Assembly: GCA_017451385.1 (NCBI GenBank)
Contig: JAFSPS010000031.1
Location: 1-64,000, forward strand
Source of the DNA: Bacteroidales bacterium
GTDB lineage: Bacteria > Bacteroidota > Bacteroidia > Bacteroidales > P3
DNA length: 64,000 nucleotides
Direction of reading: 5' to 3'
Shown: one piece after another, positions 35,961 to 45,600 of the stretch
How the letters are laid out: the number at the start of each line of letters is the position of its first letter
Position numbering within the stretch: the first letter of the stretch is position 1
Notes under the pieces: generated by a model
Told to the model about the DNA's origin: nothing
What the model saw: the letters and a program-made list of their open reading frames with translations, nothing else
Databases searched by the model: none
Program-made: the position numbers and the translations under genes

Positions 35961-36779
35961 ATGTCATATATAGAGCAAATAAAAGAGGCTTGCCGCTATC
36001 TGCAAGAGCGGGTCAGCCAACAGCCAGAGATAGGCATCGTACTGGGCAGCGGACTGGGCGATTTGGGCGATAGCATAGAGCAATCCACCATCATCCCCTA
36101 CGCCGAGATACCTCATTTCCGCCATTCCACAGCCATAGGGCATAAAGGCAACCTGATATTCGGCATGCTTGGCGGCCACCGCGTCATGGCCATGCAGGGC
36201 CGTTTCCACTACTATGAGGGCTACACCATGCAGGAGGTCACCTTCCCCATACGCGTCATGGCCTTAATGGGTGTCAAGACACTCTTCGTCAGCAATGCCG
36301 CAGGAGCTGTAAACCCCCACTACAAAGTCGGCGACCTGATGATTATCACCGACCATATCAACCTAATGCCCAATCCCCTGATTGGCGCCAACCTTGACGA
36401 GTTCGGTGTTCGTTTTCCCGACATGACGACCACCTACAGCCGTCGCATACGTCTCATAGCACTACAAGTAGCGCAGCAGATGAACCTCAATGTGCAGCAA
36501 GGCGTCTATGTGGGTGGCACTGGCCCCTCCTATGAGACCCCTGCCGAATATAAATTCTTCGCAACCATCGGTGGCGACGCTGTAGGCATGAGCACTATTC
36601 CCGAAGTCATCGTGGCTCGCCACAGCAACATGGAAATTTTCGGCATGAGCATCATCTCTAACCAATCCAACGACCTGAGCGAGAACCACCTCAACGATGG
36701 CAACGATGTCATCGAAGCTGCCGCACAAGCCACCAAGACACTATCCACTCTCTTCCGCACAATTATATCAAAACTATAA
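35961..36779 (+). CDS. Purine-nucleoside phosphorylase (trimeric type)
   Basis: A 272-aa enzyme that splits purine nucleosides with phosphate to free base and ribose 1-phosphate. Motifs: IGIVLGSGLGDLGD (phosphate loop), MQGRFHYYEGYTMQ, TLFVSNAAGAVNP, GVYVGGTGPSYETPAEY, and DAVGMSTIPEVIVARH with ISNQSN for base recognition. Together with hpt elsewhere in the window it supports purine salvage. Confidence 0.94.
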   Translation: MSYIEQIKEACRYLQERVSQQPEIGIVLGSGLGDLGDSIEQSTIIPYAEIPHFRHSTAIGHKGNLIFGMLGGHRVMAMQGRFHYYEGYTMQEVTFPIRVMALMGVKTLFVSNAAGAVNPHYKVGDLMIITDHINLMPNPLIGANLDEFGVRFPDMTTTYSRRIRLIALQVAQQMNLNVQQGVYVGGTGPSYETPAEYKFFATIGGDAVGMSTIPEVIVARHSNMEIFGMSIISNQSNDLSENHLNDGNDVIEAAAQATKTLSTLFRTIISKL

Positions 36780-36824
36780 ATAGCGACATTCAAATATCAC
36801 GCTATCAGACCATAAGAAAACACG

Positions 36825-37592
36825 ATGATACAAGCTGCATTCTTTGACATCGACGGCACACTGCTGAGCTACTACACCCACCGCTTCACCCACGCCACCA
36901 TTGCAACCCTGCAGGCAATGCGAAAAAAAGGAATACTGCTTTTCATTGCCTCAGGCCGCCCCACCATACTCTTTCCCAAACTGCCATTACCGTTCGACGG
37001 ATGTATCACCATGAATGGAGGCTACGTTTATAGCGGCAACAAGGTGCTATACGAGAAAGCCATTGACGACTCCGATGCACGAGCATGGTTTGACTATGCC
37101 GATGCTCACAATATCTGCACCATGTGCTTCTCCGACAACGAGATGTATATAAACCGCATCAACGAGGAGGCGGTGACCATCCAAAACGGCCTCGATATGC
37201 CCATGCCGCCAATGATGGATACTCACGACATGGCGCAGCGCACCAACCATCAGATAATAGGGCTCATGCCGCCAGCCACCGACGCCGAGGTGCAACGCCT
37301 CATGCCTCACTGCCGTCTGCCGCGATGGCACGATGCCTTCACCGACATAGTATGTGCCGACAACAGCAAAGCGCGAGGCATCGACATTCTCTGCCGCCAT
37401 TTCGGCATACGCTGTGAGGACACCATAGCTTTCGGCGATGGAGGCAACGACATTGAAATGCTCGACTTCAGCGGCATCGGCATAGCTATGGGCAACGCCA
37501 AAGAACACGTCAAAGCACATGCCGACTTCGTGACGCTGAGCGTGGAAGAGGACGGCATAACGTATGCAGCCAAAGCGCTTAACATCGTATGA
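36825..37592 (+). CDS. Cof-type HAD-IIB sugar/nucleotide phosphatase
   Basis: A 255-aa haloacid-dehalogenase hydrolase. Motif I is FFDIDGTLLSYY (nucleophile Asp8, acid Asp10), motif II is LFIASGRPT, the C2 cap lies between about 80 and 180, and motifs III/IV are KARGIDIL and IAFGDGGNDIEMLDF. Substrates of this subfamily are small sugar phosphates or FMN-like compounds; no specific substrate can be named. It follows the phosphorylase gene by 45 bp. Confidence 0.92.
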   Translation: MIQAAFFDIDGTLLSYYTHRFTHATIATLQAMRKKGILLFIASGRPTILFPKLPLPFDGCITMNGGYVYSGNKVLYEKAIDDSDARAWFDYADAHNICTMCFSDNEMYINRINEEAVTIQNGLDMPMPPMMDTHDMAQRTNHQIIGLMPPATDAEVQRLMPHCRLPRWHDAFTDIVCADNSKARGIDILCRHFGIRCEDTIAFGDGGNDIEMLDFSGIGIAMGNAKEHVKAHADFVTLSVEEDGITYAAKALNIV

Positions 37593-37593
37593 T

Positions 37594-37624
37594 TTTGACA
37601 AATGATAGAAAAACGGTAAATTTG
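37594..37624 (+). promoter_or_regulatory. Promoter of rfbB
   Basis: TTTG (37594-37597), 19 bp, TAAATTTG (37617-37624): a perfect Bacteroidetes promoter that begins right at the end of the HAD gene. Transcription near 37631 confirms ATG 37649 as the rfbB start. Confidence 0.85.
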
Positions 37625-37648
37625 CAATCTCTTTTAACCCAAAAAACC

Positions 37649-38755
37649 ATGAACATCATCATTACTGGCGGTGCCGGATTTATTGGAAGCCATGTGGTTC
37701 GCCTCTTTGTTGAGAAATACCCACAATATAGAATCATAAATGTCGATAAACTGACTTATGCTGGCAACCTTGCCAATCTGCGCGATATTGAGGACAAAGA
37801 GAATTACCGTTTCGTGCGTGCCGACATCTGCGACTTTGACACCATCTACCATCTCATGCAGGAGGAGCGCATTGACGGCATAATACATCTTGCCGCCGAG
37901 AGCCATGTGGACCGCAGTATCAAAGACCCTTTCACCTTCGCCCGCACCAATGTCATGGGAACACTCACCTTGCTGCAGGCCGCCAAGCTCTACTGGGAGT
38001 CGCTGCCCGAAGGCTATGCTGGCAAACGATTCTACCACATCTCAACCGATGAAGTCTATGGGGCATTGACCGTCAACCACCCCGAAGGGCTTCAACCTGA
38101 GTTTTCGGCACACGAGGTCTATGGCGACACCTTCTTCACCGAGGAGAACAAGTATCAGCCACACAGCCCCTACAGTGCCTCCAAAGCCTCAAGCGACCAC
38201 TTCGTGCGTGCCTACCACGACACCTACGGCATGCCCACCATAGTCACCAACTGCTCTAACAACTACGGACCCTATCAGTTTCCCGAAAAACTCATACCGC
38301 TGTTCATCAACAATATACGTCATCGTCGCCCACTGCCTGTCTATGGCAAAGGCGAGAATGTTCGCGACTGGCTTTATGTGGAAGACCATGCCCGTGCCAT
38401 CGACCTCATCTTTCATCAAGGTGCTATAGCAGAAACATATAACATTGGCGGCTTCAACGAATGGAAGAATATAGACATCGTAAAGCTACTGATAAAGACC
38501 ACCGACAAGTTGCTCGGACGTGCCGAAGGAGAGGACATGGGGCTGATAACGCACGTTACAGACCGCGCCGGACACGATATGCGCTACGCTATTGACAGCC
38601 GCAAGCTACAGAGGGAGTTGGGATGGCAACCCTCGCTACAGTTTGAAGAAGGCATTGAGCTCACAGTGCGCTGGTATCTGGAAAACGAAGCATGGCTGGA
38701 GAACGTCACCAGCGGCGACTACATGAAATACTACAAAGAGATGTATAAGCAGTGA
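37649..38755 (+). CDS. rfbB: dTDP-glucose 4,6-dehydratase
   Basis: A 368-aa extended short-chain dehydrogenase that makes dTDP-4-keto-6-deoxyglucose, the branch point to rhamnose and other deoxysugars of O-antigen. NAD site GGAGFIGSHVV (residues 7-17), LAAESHVDRSI, the catalytic HISTDEVYG (T-D-E), YSASKASSDHFVRAY (YxxxK) and NCSNNYGPYQFPEKLIP are all present. The usual rfbA, C and D partners are not beside it, so this copy is isolated. Confidence 0.95.
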   Translation: MNIIITGGAGFIGSHVVRLFVEKYPQYRIINVDKLTYAGNLANLRDIEDKENYRFVRADICDFDTIYHLMQEERIDGIIHLAAESHVDRSIKDPFTFARTNVMGTLTLLQAAKLYWESLPEGYAGKRFYHISTDEVYGALTVNHPEGLQPEFSAHEVYGDTFFTEENKYQPHSPYSASKASSDHFVRAYHDTYGMPTIVTNCSNNYGPYQFPEKLIPLFINNIRHRRPLPVYGKGENVRDWLYVEDHARAIDLIFHQGAIAETYNIGGFNEWKNIDIVKLLIKTTDKLLGRAEGEDMGLITHVTDRAGHDMRYAIDSRKLQRELGWQPSLQFEEGIELTVRWYLENEAWLENVTSGDYMKYYKEMYKQ

Positions 38756-38841
38756 AGCCAGATTTAGGAAGCATTACAGACAGCCAGTAAAAAAAATATA
38801 CATACACAATCAATCAGACTCTTAAACCAAAGATTGAGACT

Positions 38842-39402
38842 ATGAAAAAAATCTGGATGGCTATGGTGAAGTTGTGCGGATGGAAATACGACATTCCAGC
38901 AGAAGGTACACGCCCCGAGCTACACCACTGCGTGATAATCGTGGCGCCCCATACCTCGGTAGAGGACTACCTGCTGGGCGTATGCTGCTTGTGGAAACTG
39001 AAGGTGAACTTCCACATCTTCATCAAAAAAGAGTTCTTCAACTTCATGACGCGTGGCGTGCTGCGCCGCACGGGAGCAATATCCGTTGACCGCGGCAACC
39101 GCAACAACGGTATGGTGCAACAGGCTGTCAAGCACTTCAACGATGAGGCTGAATGGACGCTGGTTGTCACACCCGAAGGAACGCGCAAAGCCGTGAAACG
39201 CTGGAAGCGGGGATTCTATGAAATAGCCACAGCCGCCAACGTACCTATCGTGTTTGCCTATGTCGATTACGGACGCAAGGTGATGGGCGTAGGCCCCACC
39301 TTCACCCCTTCGGGCGACTTCAATGCCGATATGCCCAAAATCATGGACTTCTACCGCAACGTACAAGCCCGCCACCCCGAAGGATTCAACAAAGATATGT
39401 AA
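38842..39402 (+). CDS. PlsC-type acyltransferase family protein
   Basis: A 186-aa protein of the lysophospholipid acyltransferase superfamily. The HX4D catalytic motif is APHTSVEDY near residue 34, with FIKKEFFNF, LRRTGAISVDRGN (substrate arginine block) and VTPEGTRKAVKRWKRGFY (the EGTR motif). It is short and lacks an obvious membrane span apart from the N-terminus. It would acylate a lysolipid at the inner membrane. It lies 86 bp after rfbB. Confidence 0.85.
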   Translation: MKKIWMAMVKLCGWKYDIPAEGTRPELHHCVIIVAPHTSVEDYLLGVCCLWKLKVNFHIFIKKEFFNFMTRGVLRRTGAISVDRGNRNNGMVQQAVKHFNDEAEWTLVVTPEGTRKAVKRWKRGFYEIATAANVPIVFAYVDYGRKVMGVGPTFTPSGDFNADMPKIMDFYRNVQARHPEGFNKDM

Positions 39403-39463
39403 TCCACATTATAGCATCACTATAACCCTTACAACAAACAAAACAATAAATCAATAATATATT

Positions 39464-42400
39464 ATGTCTAATGGTGTGCGACGTTTATACGTCGAGAAAA
39501 AAGAGGCTTTCGCTGTCAAAGCCAAAGAATTAAAAGAAGAGATGTCCGCCTATCTCGGCATCAACGCAAGCAGTGTGCGCGTACTCATTCGCTACGATGT
39601 AGAGAACATAAGCGATACCACTTACGACCTCGCCAAAAAGACAGTCTTTTCCGAACCTCCCGTCGATGACGTATATGAAGAGACATTCCCTCATGCCGCC
39701 GACGACTTCATCTTTTCCGTTGAATACCTGCCTGGACAGTACGACCAGCGCGCCGACTCTGCCGAACAGTGCGTCGCCCTGCTGGGAGGCAAAGAGACTA
39801 CTACCATCAGCACCGCCACAACCTATGTCATCAGCGGACAGCTGACAGAGGCAGAGCGAGAAGCCATCGTCAAGCACTGCGTCAACCCCGTTGACAGCCG
39901 TCTCACCGACGAGCATAAGCCACAGACGCTGGCACAACAGTTTGACGAGCCGCATGATGTTCATGTGTTCGATGGTTTCAAAGACATGGATGCCACCACC
40001 CTCCGCGACCTCTACCAGTCGCTGGGCCTCGCCATGACGTTCGCTGACTTTCAACACATACAGCGCTACTTCCACGACGAGGAGCACCGCGACCCTACAA
40101 TGACGGAGATTCGTGTGCTCGACACCTACTGGAGCGACCACTGCCGCCACACAACATTTGCCACAGAACTTACCGACATACAATTTGACAACGGTCAGTA
40201 CCGCGAACTTATAGAAGACGCATTCAAGCAATACTTGAATGATCACAAAGAGCAGTACGAAGGTCGCAATGACAAATATGTGTGTCTGATGGATATTGGC
40301 ACCCTTGCCGCCAAACGCATCCGCAAAGCCGGATTGCTCGACGACCAAGAGGTCAGCGACGAGATTAACGCCTGCAGCATCGTCGTACCGCTCACCATTG
40401 ACGGAAAGGTCGAGGAATGGCTCATCAACTTCAAGAACGAGACGCACAACCACCCCACGGAGATAGAACCCTTCGGCGGTGCTGCCACATGCCTCGGCGG
40501 CTGCATACGCGACCCGCTGAGTGGCCGCACCTATGTCTATCAGGCAATGCGCGTGACGGGTGCCGCCGACCCCACACGTCCTCTGAACGAGACGATAGAG
40601 GGCAAGCTGCCGCAGCGCAAGATTGTCACCACGGCAGCACGAGGCTACAGCAGCTATGGCAACCAAATTGGTCTGGCAACGGGGCTGGTCAACGAGGTGT
40701 ATCACCCCAACTATGTTGCCAAACGCATGGAGATAGGTGCCGTGATAGCCGCTGCGCCACGCCGCGCCGTGAAACGTCTCTCCTCAGACCCTGGTGATGT
40801 CATCATCCTACTCGGCGGACGCACTGGCCGCGACGGATGCGGTGGCGCTACGGGCTCATCCAAAGCTCACACCACCTCGTCACTTACCTCATGCGGTGCC
40901 GAGGTGCAGAAAGGCAACGCACCCACCGAACGCAAAATACAACGCCTTTTCCGACGCGAAGAAGTCACATCGCTCATAAAGAAGTGCAACGACTTTGGTG
41001 CCGGCGGTGTAAGCGTAGCCATCGGTGAACTGGCTGACGGTCTGATGATAGACCTCGACCGCGTACCTAAGAAATACGCTGGTCTCGACGGCACAGAACT
41101 GGCCATAAGCGAATCGCAAGAGCGTATGGCCGTGGTGGTTGACCCTAACGACGTAGAGAAGATGTTGAACTATGCCGACGAGGAAAACATCGAAGCCACC
41201 GTTGTGGCTACCGTCACTGCTGAACCGCGAATGGTGCTGACATGGCGAGGCAAAAAAATTGTCGACCTCAGCCGCCGCTTCATCGACACCAATGGCGCAC
41301 ACCAAGAGACAACCGTTAGCGTCCCACTGCCGGAAGGCGACATGCCGCACAACGAGATTGACACAAATGACGTCAAAGGCACATGGTTGCGCCTGCTCGG
41401 CGACCTCAATGTCTGCTCGCAGAAAGGCCTCGTAGAGATGTTCGACAGCTCCATCGGTGCCGGCAGCGTGCTGATGCCCTTTGGCGGACGCACACAGCAA
41501 ACCCCCACGCAAAGCATGGTAGCACAGATTCCAATGCTCAAAGGGAAGACTGATGCCGTGACTATTATGAGCTATGGTTTCGACCCATACTTGAGCAGCT
41601 GGAGTCCGTTCCACGGTGCCGTATATGCCGTGGTGAGCTCGGTGGCAAAGATAGCCGCCGCCGGGGGCGATGCTACACGCGTGCGACTCACTTTCCAAGA
41701 GTATTTCAAACGCCTTGGTAGCGACCCACGCCGCTGGGGACAGCCCTTCGCCGCCCTGCTCGGCGCCTACAACGCCCAGATGGGTCTTAAACTGCCAGCC
41801 ATAGGAGGCAAAGACAGTATGAGCGGCACCTTCAACGACATAGATGTGCCGCCGACACTGGTCTCTTTCGCTGTCAGCGTGAGCGACCTGAGCCATGTAG
41901 TATCACCCGAACTGAAAGGCGAAGGTCATGCCCTCGTGCTACTCGACATCAAACGCGATGCCAACAACATGCCGGATTATGAGGACCTACTGAACCAATA
42001 CGACGGACTGCGTATGTCCATCGGCAGCAAAAAAGTGCTCGCCACCTACTGTATCGGATTCGGTGGCATCATAGAAGCTGTAAGCAAGATGGCCTTCGGC
42101 AATCGCATCGGCGTAGCAATCGATGGAACATTGCCGCTCCAAATGCTAACCGAACGCGCCTACGGCAACATCGTCGTTGAGGTATCGGATGCCGAGAGAC
42201 TGCCTTTCCGCCATACCGTGATAGGATTTACCCATAACAAGCAAACCTTCAACTACGGCACGGTAAGCATCTCACTAGACGAAGCTTACGCCGTATGGAG
42301 CAGTACGCTTGAAAAGGTATTTCCTACGAAGAGCAACAACGCCACCCATCAGACCGTGCGAGAGGAATCCTACACCTGCCACACGCCCTATATCTGCAAG

Positions 42401-43210
42401 CACAAAGTGGCTCGTCCCAAGGTATTTATCCCCGTTTTCCCCGGCACCAACTGCGAGTACGACACCGCCAAAGCCTTTGAACATGCCGGTGCCGACAGCG
42501 AAATAATAGTGTTCCGCAACCAGAATGCCACACAGATAGACGAATCGGTCGCCGCCTTCGCGCGCGCTATCAACAACAGTCAGATAGTAATGCTGCCCGG
42601 CGGATTCTCCGCCGGCGACGAACCCGAAGGGTCGGCAAAATTCATCACCTCGGTATTGCGCAACCCACAGATTTCCGATGCCGTGATGCGGCTGCTCAAA
42701 GAACGCGACGGCCTCATGCTGGGCATCTGCAACGGATTCCAAGCCTTGGTGAAACTGGGGCTGGTGCCCTACGGCGAGATACGTCCGCAGGCTACCGACT
42801 CACCTACCCTGACAATGAACACCATCGGTCGTCACCAAAGCATGATGGCCTACACCCGTGTGGCGAGCAACCTCTCGCCCTGGCTGCATCAGGCCACTCT
42901 CAGCGGCATCTACAGCGTACCCATCTCGCATGGCGAAGGACGCTTTGTGGCACCGCAGGAATGGATAGACCGCCTCTTCAAGAACGGACAAGTTGCGACG
43001 CAGTATGTGGACCTCAATGGCAACCCCACAATGGAAGAGCCCTACAACATGAATGGTTCATATATGGCTATTGAAGGTATCACGTCGCCCGACGGCCGCG
43101 TGCTGGGCAAGATGGCTCACAGCGAACGACGTAACAACCACACCGCCATAAACACCTACGGTGACCAAGACCAACGCATCTTTGAAAGTGGCGTGGAATA
43201 CTTCAAGTAG
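39464..43210 (+). CDS. purL: Phosphoribosylformylglycinamidine synthase (single chain)
   Basis: A 1248-aa enzyme of purine synthesis turning FGAR, glutamine and ATP into FGAM. The single-chain form contains a PurS-like N-terminus, the linker with DTYWSDHCRHTTF, two AIRS-type ATP domains (NETHNHPTEIEPFGGAATC; GGKDSMSGTF), and a C-terminal glutaminase. The glutaminase nucleophile is Cys1089 in LGICNGFQAL, with His1156 and Glu1158 in SHGEGRF. No frameshift over its full length. Unlike many Firmicutes there are no separate purS and purQ genes. Confidence 0.97.
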   Translation: MSNGVRRLYVEKKEAFAVKAKELKEEMSAYLGINASSVRVLIRYDVENISDTTYDLAKKTVFSEPPVDDVYEETFPHAADDFIFSVEYLPGQYDQRADSAEQCVALLGGKETTTISTATTYVISGQLTEAEREAIVKHCVNPVDSRLTDEHKPQTLAQQFDEPHDVHVFDGFKDMDATTLRDLYQSLGLAMTFADFQHIQRYFHDEEHRDPTMTEIRVLDTYWSDHCRHTTFATELTDIQFDNGQYRELIEDAFKQYLNDHKEQYEGRNDKYVCLMDIGTLAAKRIRKAGLLDDQEVSDEINACSIVVPLTIDGKVEEWLINFKNETHNHPTEIEPFGGAATCLGGCIRDPLSGRTYVYQAMRVTGAADPTRPLNETIEGKLPQRKIVTTAARGYSSYGNQIGLATGLVNEVYHPNYVAKRMEIGAVIAAAPRRAVKRLSSDPGDVIILLGGRTGRDGCGGATGSSKAHTTSSLTSCGAEVQKGNAPTERKIQRLFRREEVTSLIKKCNDFGAGGVSVAIGELADGLMIDLDRVPKKYAGLDGTELAISESQERMAVVVDPNDVEKMLNYADEENIEATVVATVTAEPRMVLTWRGKKIVDLSRRFIDTNGAHQETTVSVPLPEGDMPHNEIDTNDVKGTWLRLLGDLNVCSQKGLVEMFDSSIGAGSVLMPFGGRTQQTPTQSMVAQIPMLKGKTDAVTIMSYGFDPYLSSWSPFHGAVYAVVSSVAKIAAAGGDATRVRLTFQEYFKRLGSDPRRWGQPFAALLGAYNAQMGLKLPAIGGKDSMSGTFNDIDVPPTLVSFAVSVSDLSHVVSPELKGEGHALVLLDIKRDANNMPDYEDLLNQYDGLRMSIGSKKVLATYCIGFGGIIEAVSKMAFGNRIGVAIDGTLPLQMLTERAYGNIVVEVSDAERLPFRHTVIGFTHNKQTFNYGTVSISLDEAYAVWSSTLEKVFPTKSNNATHQTVREESYTCHTPYICKHKVARPKVFIPVFPGTNCEYDTAKAFEHAGADSEIIVFRNQNATQIDESVAAFARAINNSQIVMLPGGFSAGDEPEGSAKFITSVLRNPQISDAVMRLLKERDGLMLGICNGFQALVKLGLVPYGEIRPQATDSPTLTMNTIGRHQSMMAYTRVASNLSPWLHQATLSGIYSVPISHGEGRFVAPQEWIDRLFKNGQVATQYVDLNGNPTMEEPYNMNGSYMAIEGITSPDGRVLGKMAHSERRNNHTAINTYGDQDQRIFESGVEYFK

Positions 43211-43296
43211 CAATTCATATAAATGCTGGCTTGGAATTGTCGCAGCATGAGTTACACGACTATTTCAAACCAGTTATCCGACAACATCAGCAACAT

Positions 43297-43749
43297 ATGA
43301 ACACCGACAAAATCCTACCCGTCAATAGAGAGCATCTGCTACTTATGCAGGTGCTCTGCTGGTTGGGACCAGGCATAAAGATTGTCAGCGTTGGCGTCAA
43401 AAACATGATGACCGTCTATGAAAATCATCCCGAACGCTGCTGGTGGCTATGCCTCACAGCCCTTGCCGTACTCATAACTTTCTCCTTGATGTTCAACAAC
43501 TTCATCAAACGCTATACGGCTCGTATCCTTGGATTTTCCGAACGCCGAAAATCGCTCTTCGCCTTTTTCGACCTTCATGGTTATATCCTAATATTCTTCA
43601 TGATGGGCTTAGGCATAGGGTTGAAATTCATCCCTGGCATGCCTGCCGAGTTCTTCGCCGGCTTCTACCCAGGACTGGGCACGGCGCTCTCTATAGCAGG
43701 AATACGATACTTCTACGCTTGGATAAATACATTAAAAGACAAACAATAA
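43297..43749 (+). CDS. Conserved membrane protein of unknown function
   Basis: A 150-aa protein from ATG 43297 (MNTDKILPV); an in-frame TTG at 43231 is less likely. Three or four membrane segments are seen: LLMQVLCWLGPGIKIVSVGV, WWLCLTALAVLITFSLMF, YILIFFMMGLGIGLKFIPG and FYPGLGTALSIAGIRYFYAW. I do not recognise the family. Its stop TAA directly abuts the GTG start of the radical SAM gene, so the two are translationally linked. Confidence 0.75.
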   Translation: MNTDKILPVNREHLLLMQVLCWLGPGIKIVSVGVKNMMTVYENHPERCWWLCLTALAVLITFSLMFNNFIKRYTARILGFSERRKSLFAFFDLHGYILIFFMMGLGIGLKFIPGMPAEFFAGFYPGLGTALSIAGIRYFYAWINTLKDKQ

Positions 43750-45576
43750 GTGCCACACTTTCTGCCGATAACCCTTGACGAGGTACATCGCTTAGGATGG
43801 GATGCCATCGATATTATCCTCGTCAGCGGCGATGCATATATAGACCATCCCTCTTTTGGCACCGCCGTGCTGGGGCGTGTGCTGGAGCGCGAAGGTTACC
43901 GTGTGGCCATCATAGCGCAACCCAACTGGCGCGACGACCTGCGCGACTTCAGAAAATATGGCGCCCCACGCCTGTTCTTCGGTGTTACCAGCGGGGTTAT
44001 GGACTCTATGGTGAACCACTACACCGCCGCCCGTCGCCTACGCCACGACGATGCCTATACGCCTGGCGGCGAGGCTGGATTCCGCCCAGACCGTGCCACT
44101 TACGTCTATTCGAGAATCCTCAAACAACTCTACCCCGATGTGCCCGTAGTCATAGGCGGCATTGAAGCCTCTATGCGCCGGCTGGCTCACTACGACTACT
44201 GGGACGACAGGCTCTTCCCCTCAATACTTATCGACACACCCGCCGACCTGCTCATCTACGGCATGGGCGAAAAGACGATAACGAAGATAGCTCATGCCCT
44301 CAACGAAGGGCAAAACATAGAAAGCCTGCACAGCCTTCCCCAAGTGGCATACCGCTGTGCTGCCACACTACAACCCACAGGCAACGAAGTGATAACGCTA
44401 CACGGCTTTGAGGAATGTCTTAACTCAAAACGAGCAGAAGCGGAGAATTTCCACCATATAGAGCGCGAGAGCAACAAGATTGTCTGCAAAACCCTTGTAC
44501 AAAGCTATGGTGACACATGTGTGGTGGTCAATCCCCCCGAACCACCCATGACGAGCGACGAGCTGGATGCCTCCTTCGACCTGCCCTACATGCGCCTGCC
44601 ACACCCAAAATACAAAAAACGTGGCGACATCCCAGCCTTCGAGATGATTAAGAACTCCATCAACATCCATCGCGGATGCTTCGGCGGATGCTCTTTCTGC
44701 ACCATCTCGGCACATCAGGGCAAACAGATAGCCTCACGCTCCGAGAAATCGATAATGGCAGAATTGCACAAACTGACGCAGATGGACTATTTCCACGGCG
44801 TAGTAACCGACCTCGGAGGGCCGTCGGCAAACATGTACGGCATGGGAGGCCGCGACAAAGCTCGCTGTCGCCGCTGCGCACGATATAGCTGCATACAGCC
44901 TACGCACTGCGACAACCTGCAAAGCGACCACAGCCATATTATAAACCTCTACCGCAAAGCAGCGGCTACGCCGGCGGTAAAACACATATACATCGGCAGT
45001 GGCATACGCTGCGACCTCTTCAGCAACGACAATCATGGACATGACTACCTGCGTGAAGTAGTGCTGCATCATGTGAGCGGCCGACTTAAAGTAGCACCCG
45101 AGCACACATCGTCTAACGTGCTAAAACTGATGCGTAAACCATCGTTCAAACTCTTTAAGGACATCAAGCAAGAGTTCAACGATATATGCCGTAAGGCTGG
45201 ACTGCGCTATCAGCTTATTCCCTACTTCATCAGCTCGCACCCGGGCTGCCGACTAAAGGATATGGCAGACCTCGCCGTAGAAATGAAGCAAATGGGATAC
45301 CGGCTGGAGCAGATTCAAGACTTCACCCCTACACCTATGACACTCAGCACCGAGATGTACTACACTGGCATCAATCCCGAAACGATGGAACCGGTATATG
45401 TAGCCACACACGCTAACGAAAAAAACGAACAACGACAGATGTTCTTCTTCTACAAAGCAGAGTACGAGGCATCTATACGCAAAGCACTGCACAACGCACA
45501 CCTCGACGAATACATTCCAAAACTGTTTGACACTCGTCCCATTAGCAGGCAGCCATTCAGAAAAAAACAGCGATAG
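43750..45576 (+). CDS. YgiQ-family radical SAM protein
   Basis: A 608-aa protein starting at GTG immediately after the preceding stop. An N-terminal B12-binding-like region (WDAIDIILVSGDAYIDHPSF, GVTSGVMDSMVNHYTA, VIGGIEASMRRLAHYDYWDD) is typical of the family. The radical SAM cluster is Cys310-x3-Cys314-x2-Cys317 (RGCFGGCSFC). A second Cys cluster CRRCARYSC (about 377-385) lies in the middle. The chain ends with a DUF3362-type segment (QIQDFTPTPMTLSTEMYYTG). The reaction is unknown. Confidence 0.92.
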   Translation: MPHFLPITLDEVHRLGWDAIDIILVSGDAYIDHPSFGTAVLGRVLEREGYRVAIIAQPNWRDDLRDFRKYGAPRLFFGVTSGVMDSMVNHYTAARRLRHDDAYTPGGEAGFRPDRATYVYSRILKQLYPDVPVVIGGIEASMRRLAHYDYWDDRLFPSILIDTPADLLIYGMGEKTITKIAHALNEGQNIESLHSLPQVAYRCAATLQPTGNEVITLHGFEECLNSKRAEAENFHHIERESNKIVCKTLVQSYGDTCVVVNPPEPPMTSDELDASFDLPYMRLPHPKYKKRGDIPAFEMIKNSINIHRGCFGGCSFCTISAHQGKQIASRSEKSIMAELHKLTQMDYFHGVVTDLGGPSANMYGMGGRDKARCRRCARYSCIQPTHCDNLQSDHSHIINLYRKAAATPAVKHIYIGSGIRCDLFSNDNHGHDYLREVVLHHVSGRLKVAPEHTSSNVLKLMRKPSFKLFKDIKQEFNDICRKAGLRYQLIPYFISSHPGCRLKDMADLAVEMKQMGYRLEQIQDFTPTPMTLSTEMYYTGINPETMEPVYVATHANEKNEQRQMFFFYKAEYEASIRKALHNAHLDEYIPKLFDTRPISRQPFRKKQR

Positions 45577-45600
45577 CGTATTTCCAAAAGAGAGTAGCAC

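Noticed and set aside
39530-41896. Two long minus-strand frames opposite purL
   Set aside because: Antisense shadows of a GC-biased gene; purL is complete on the plus strand.
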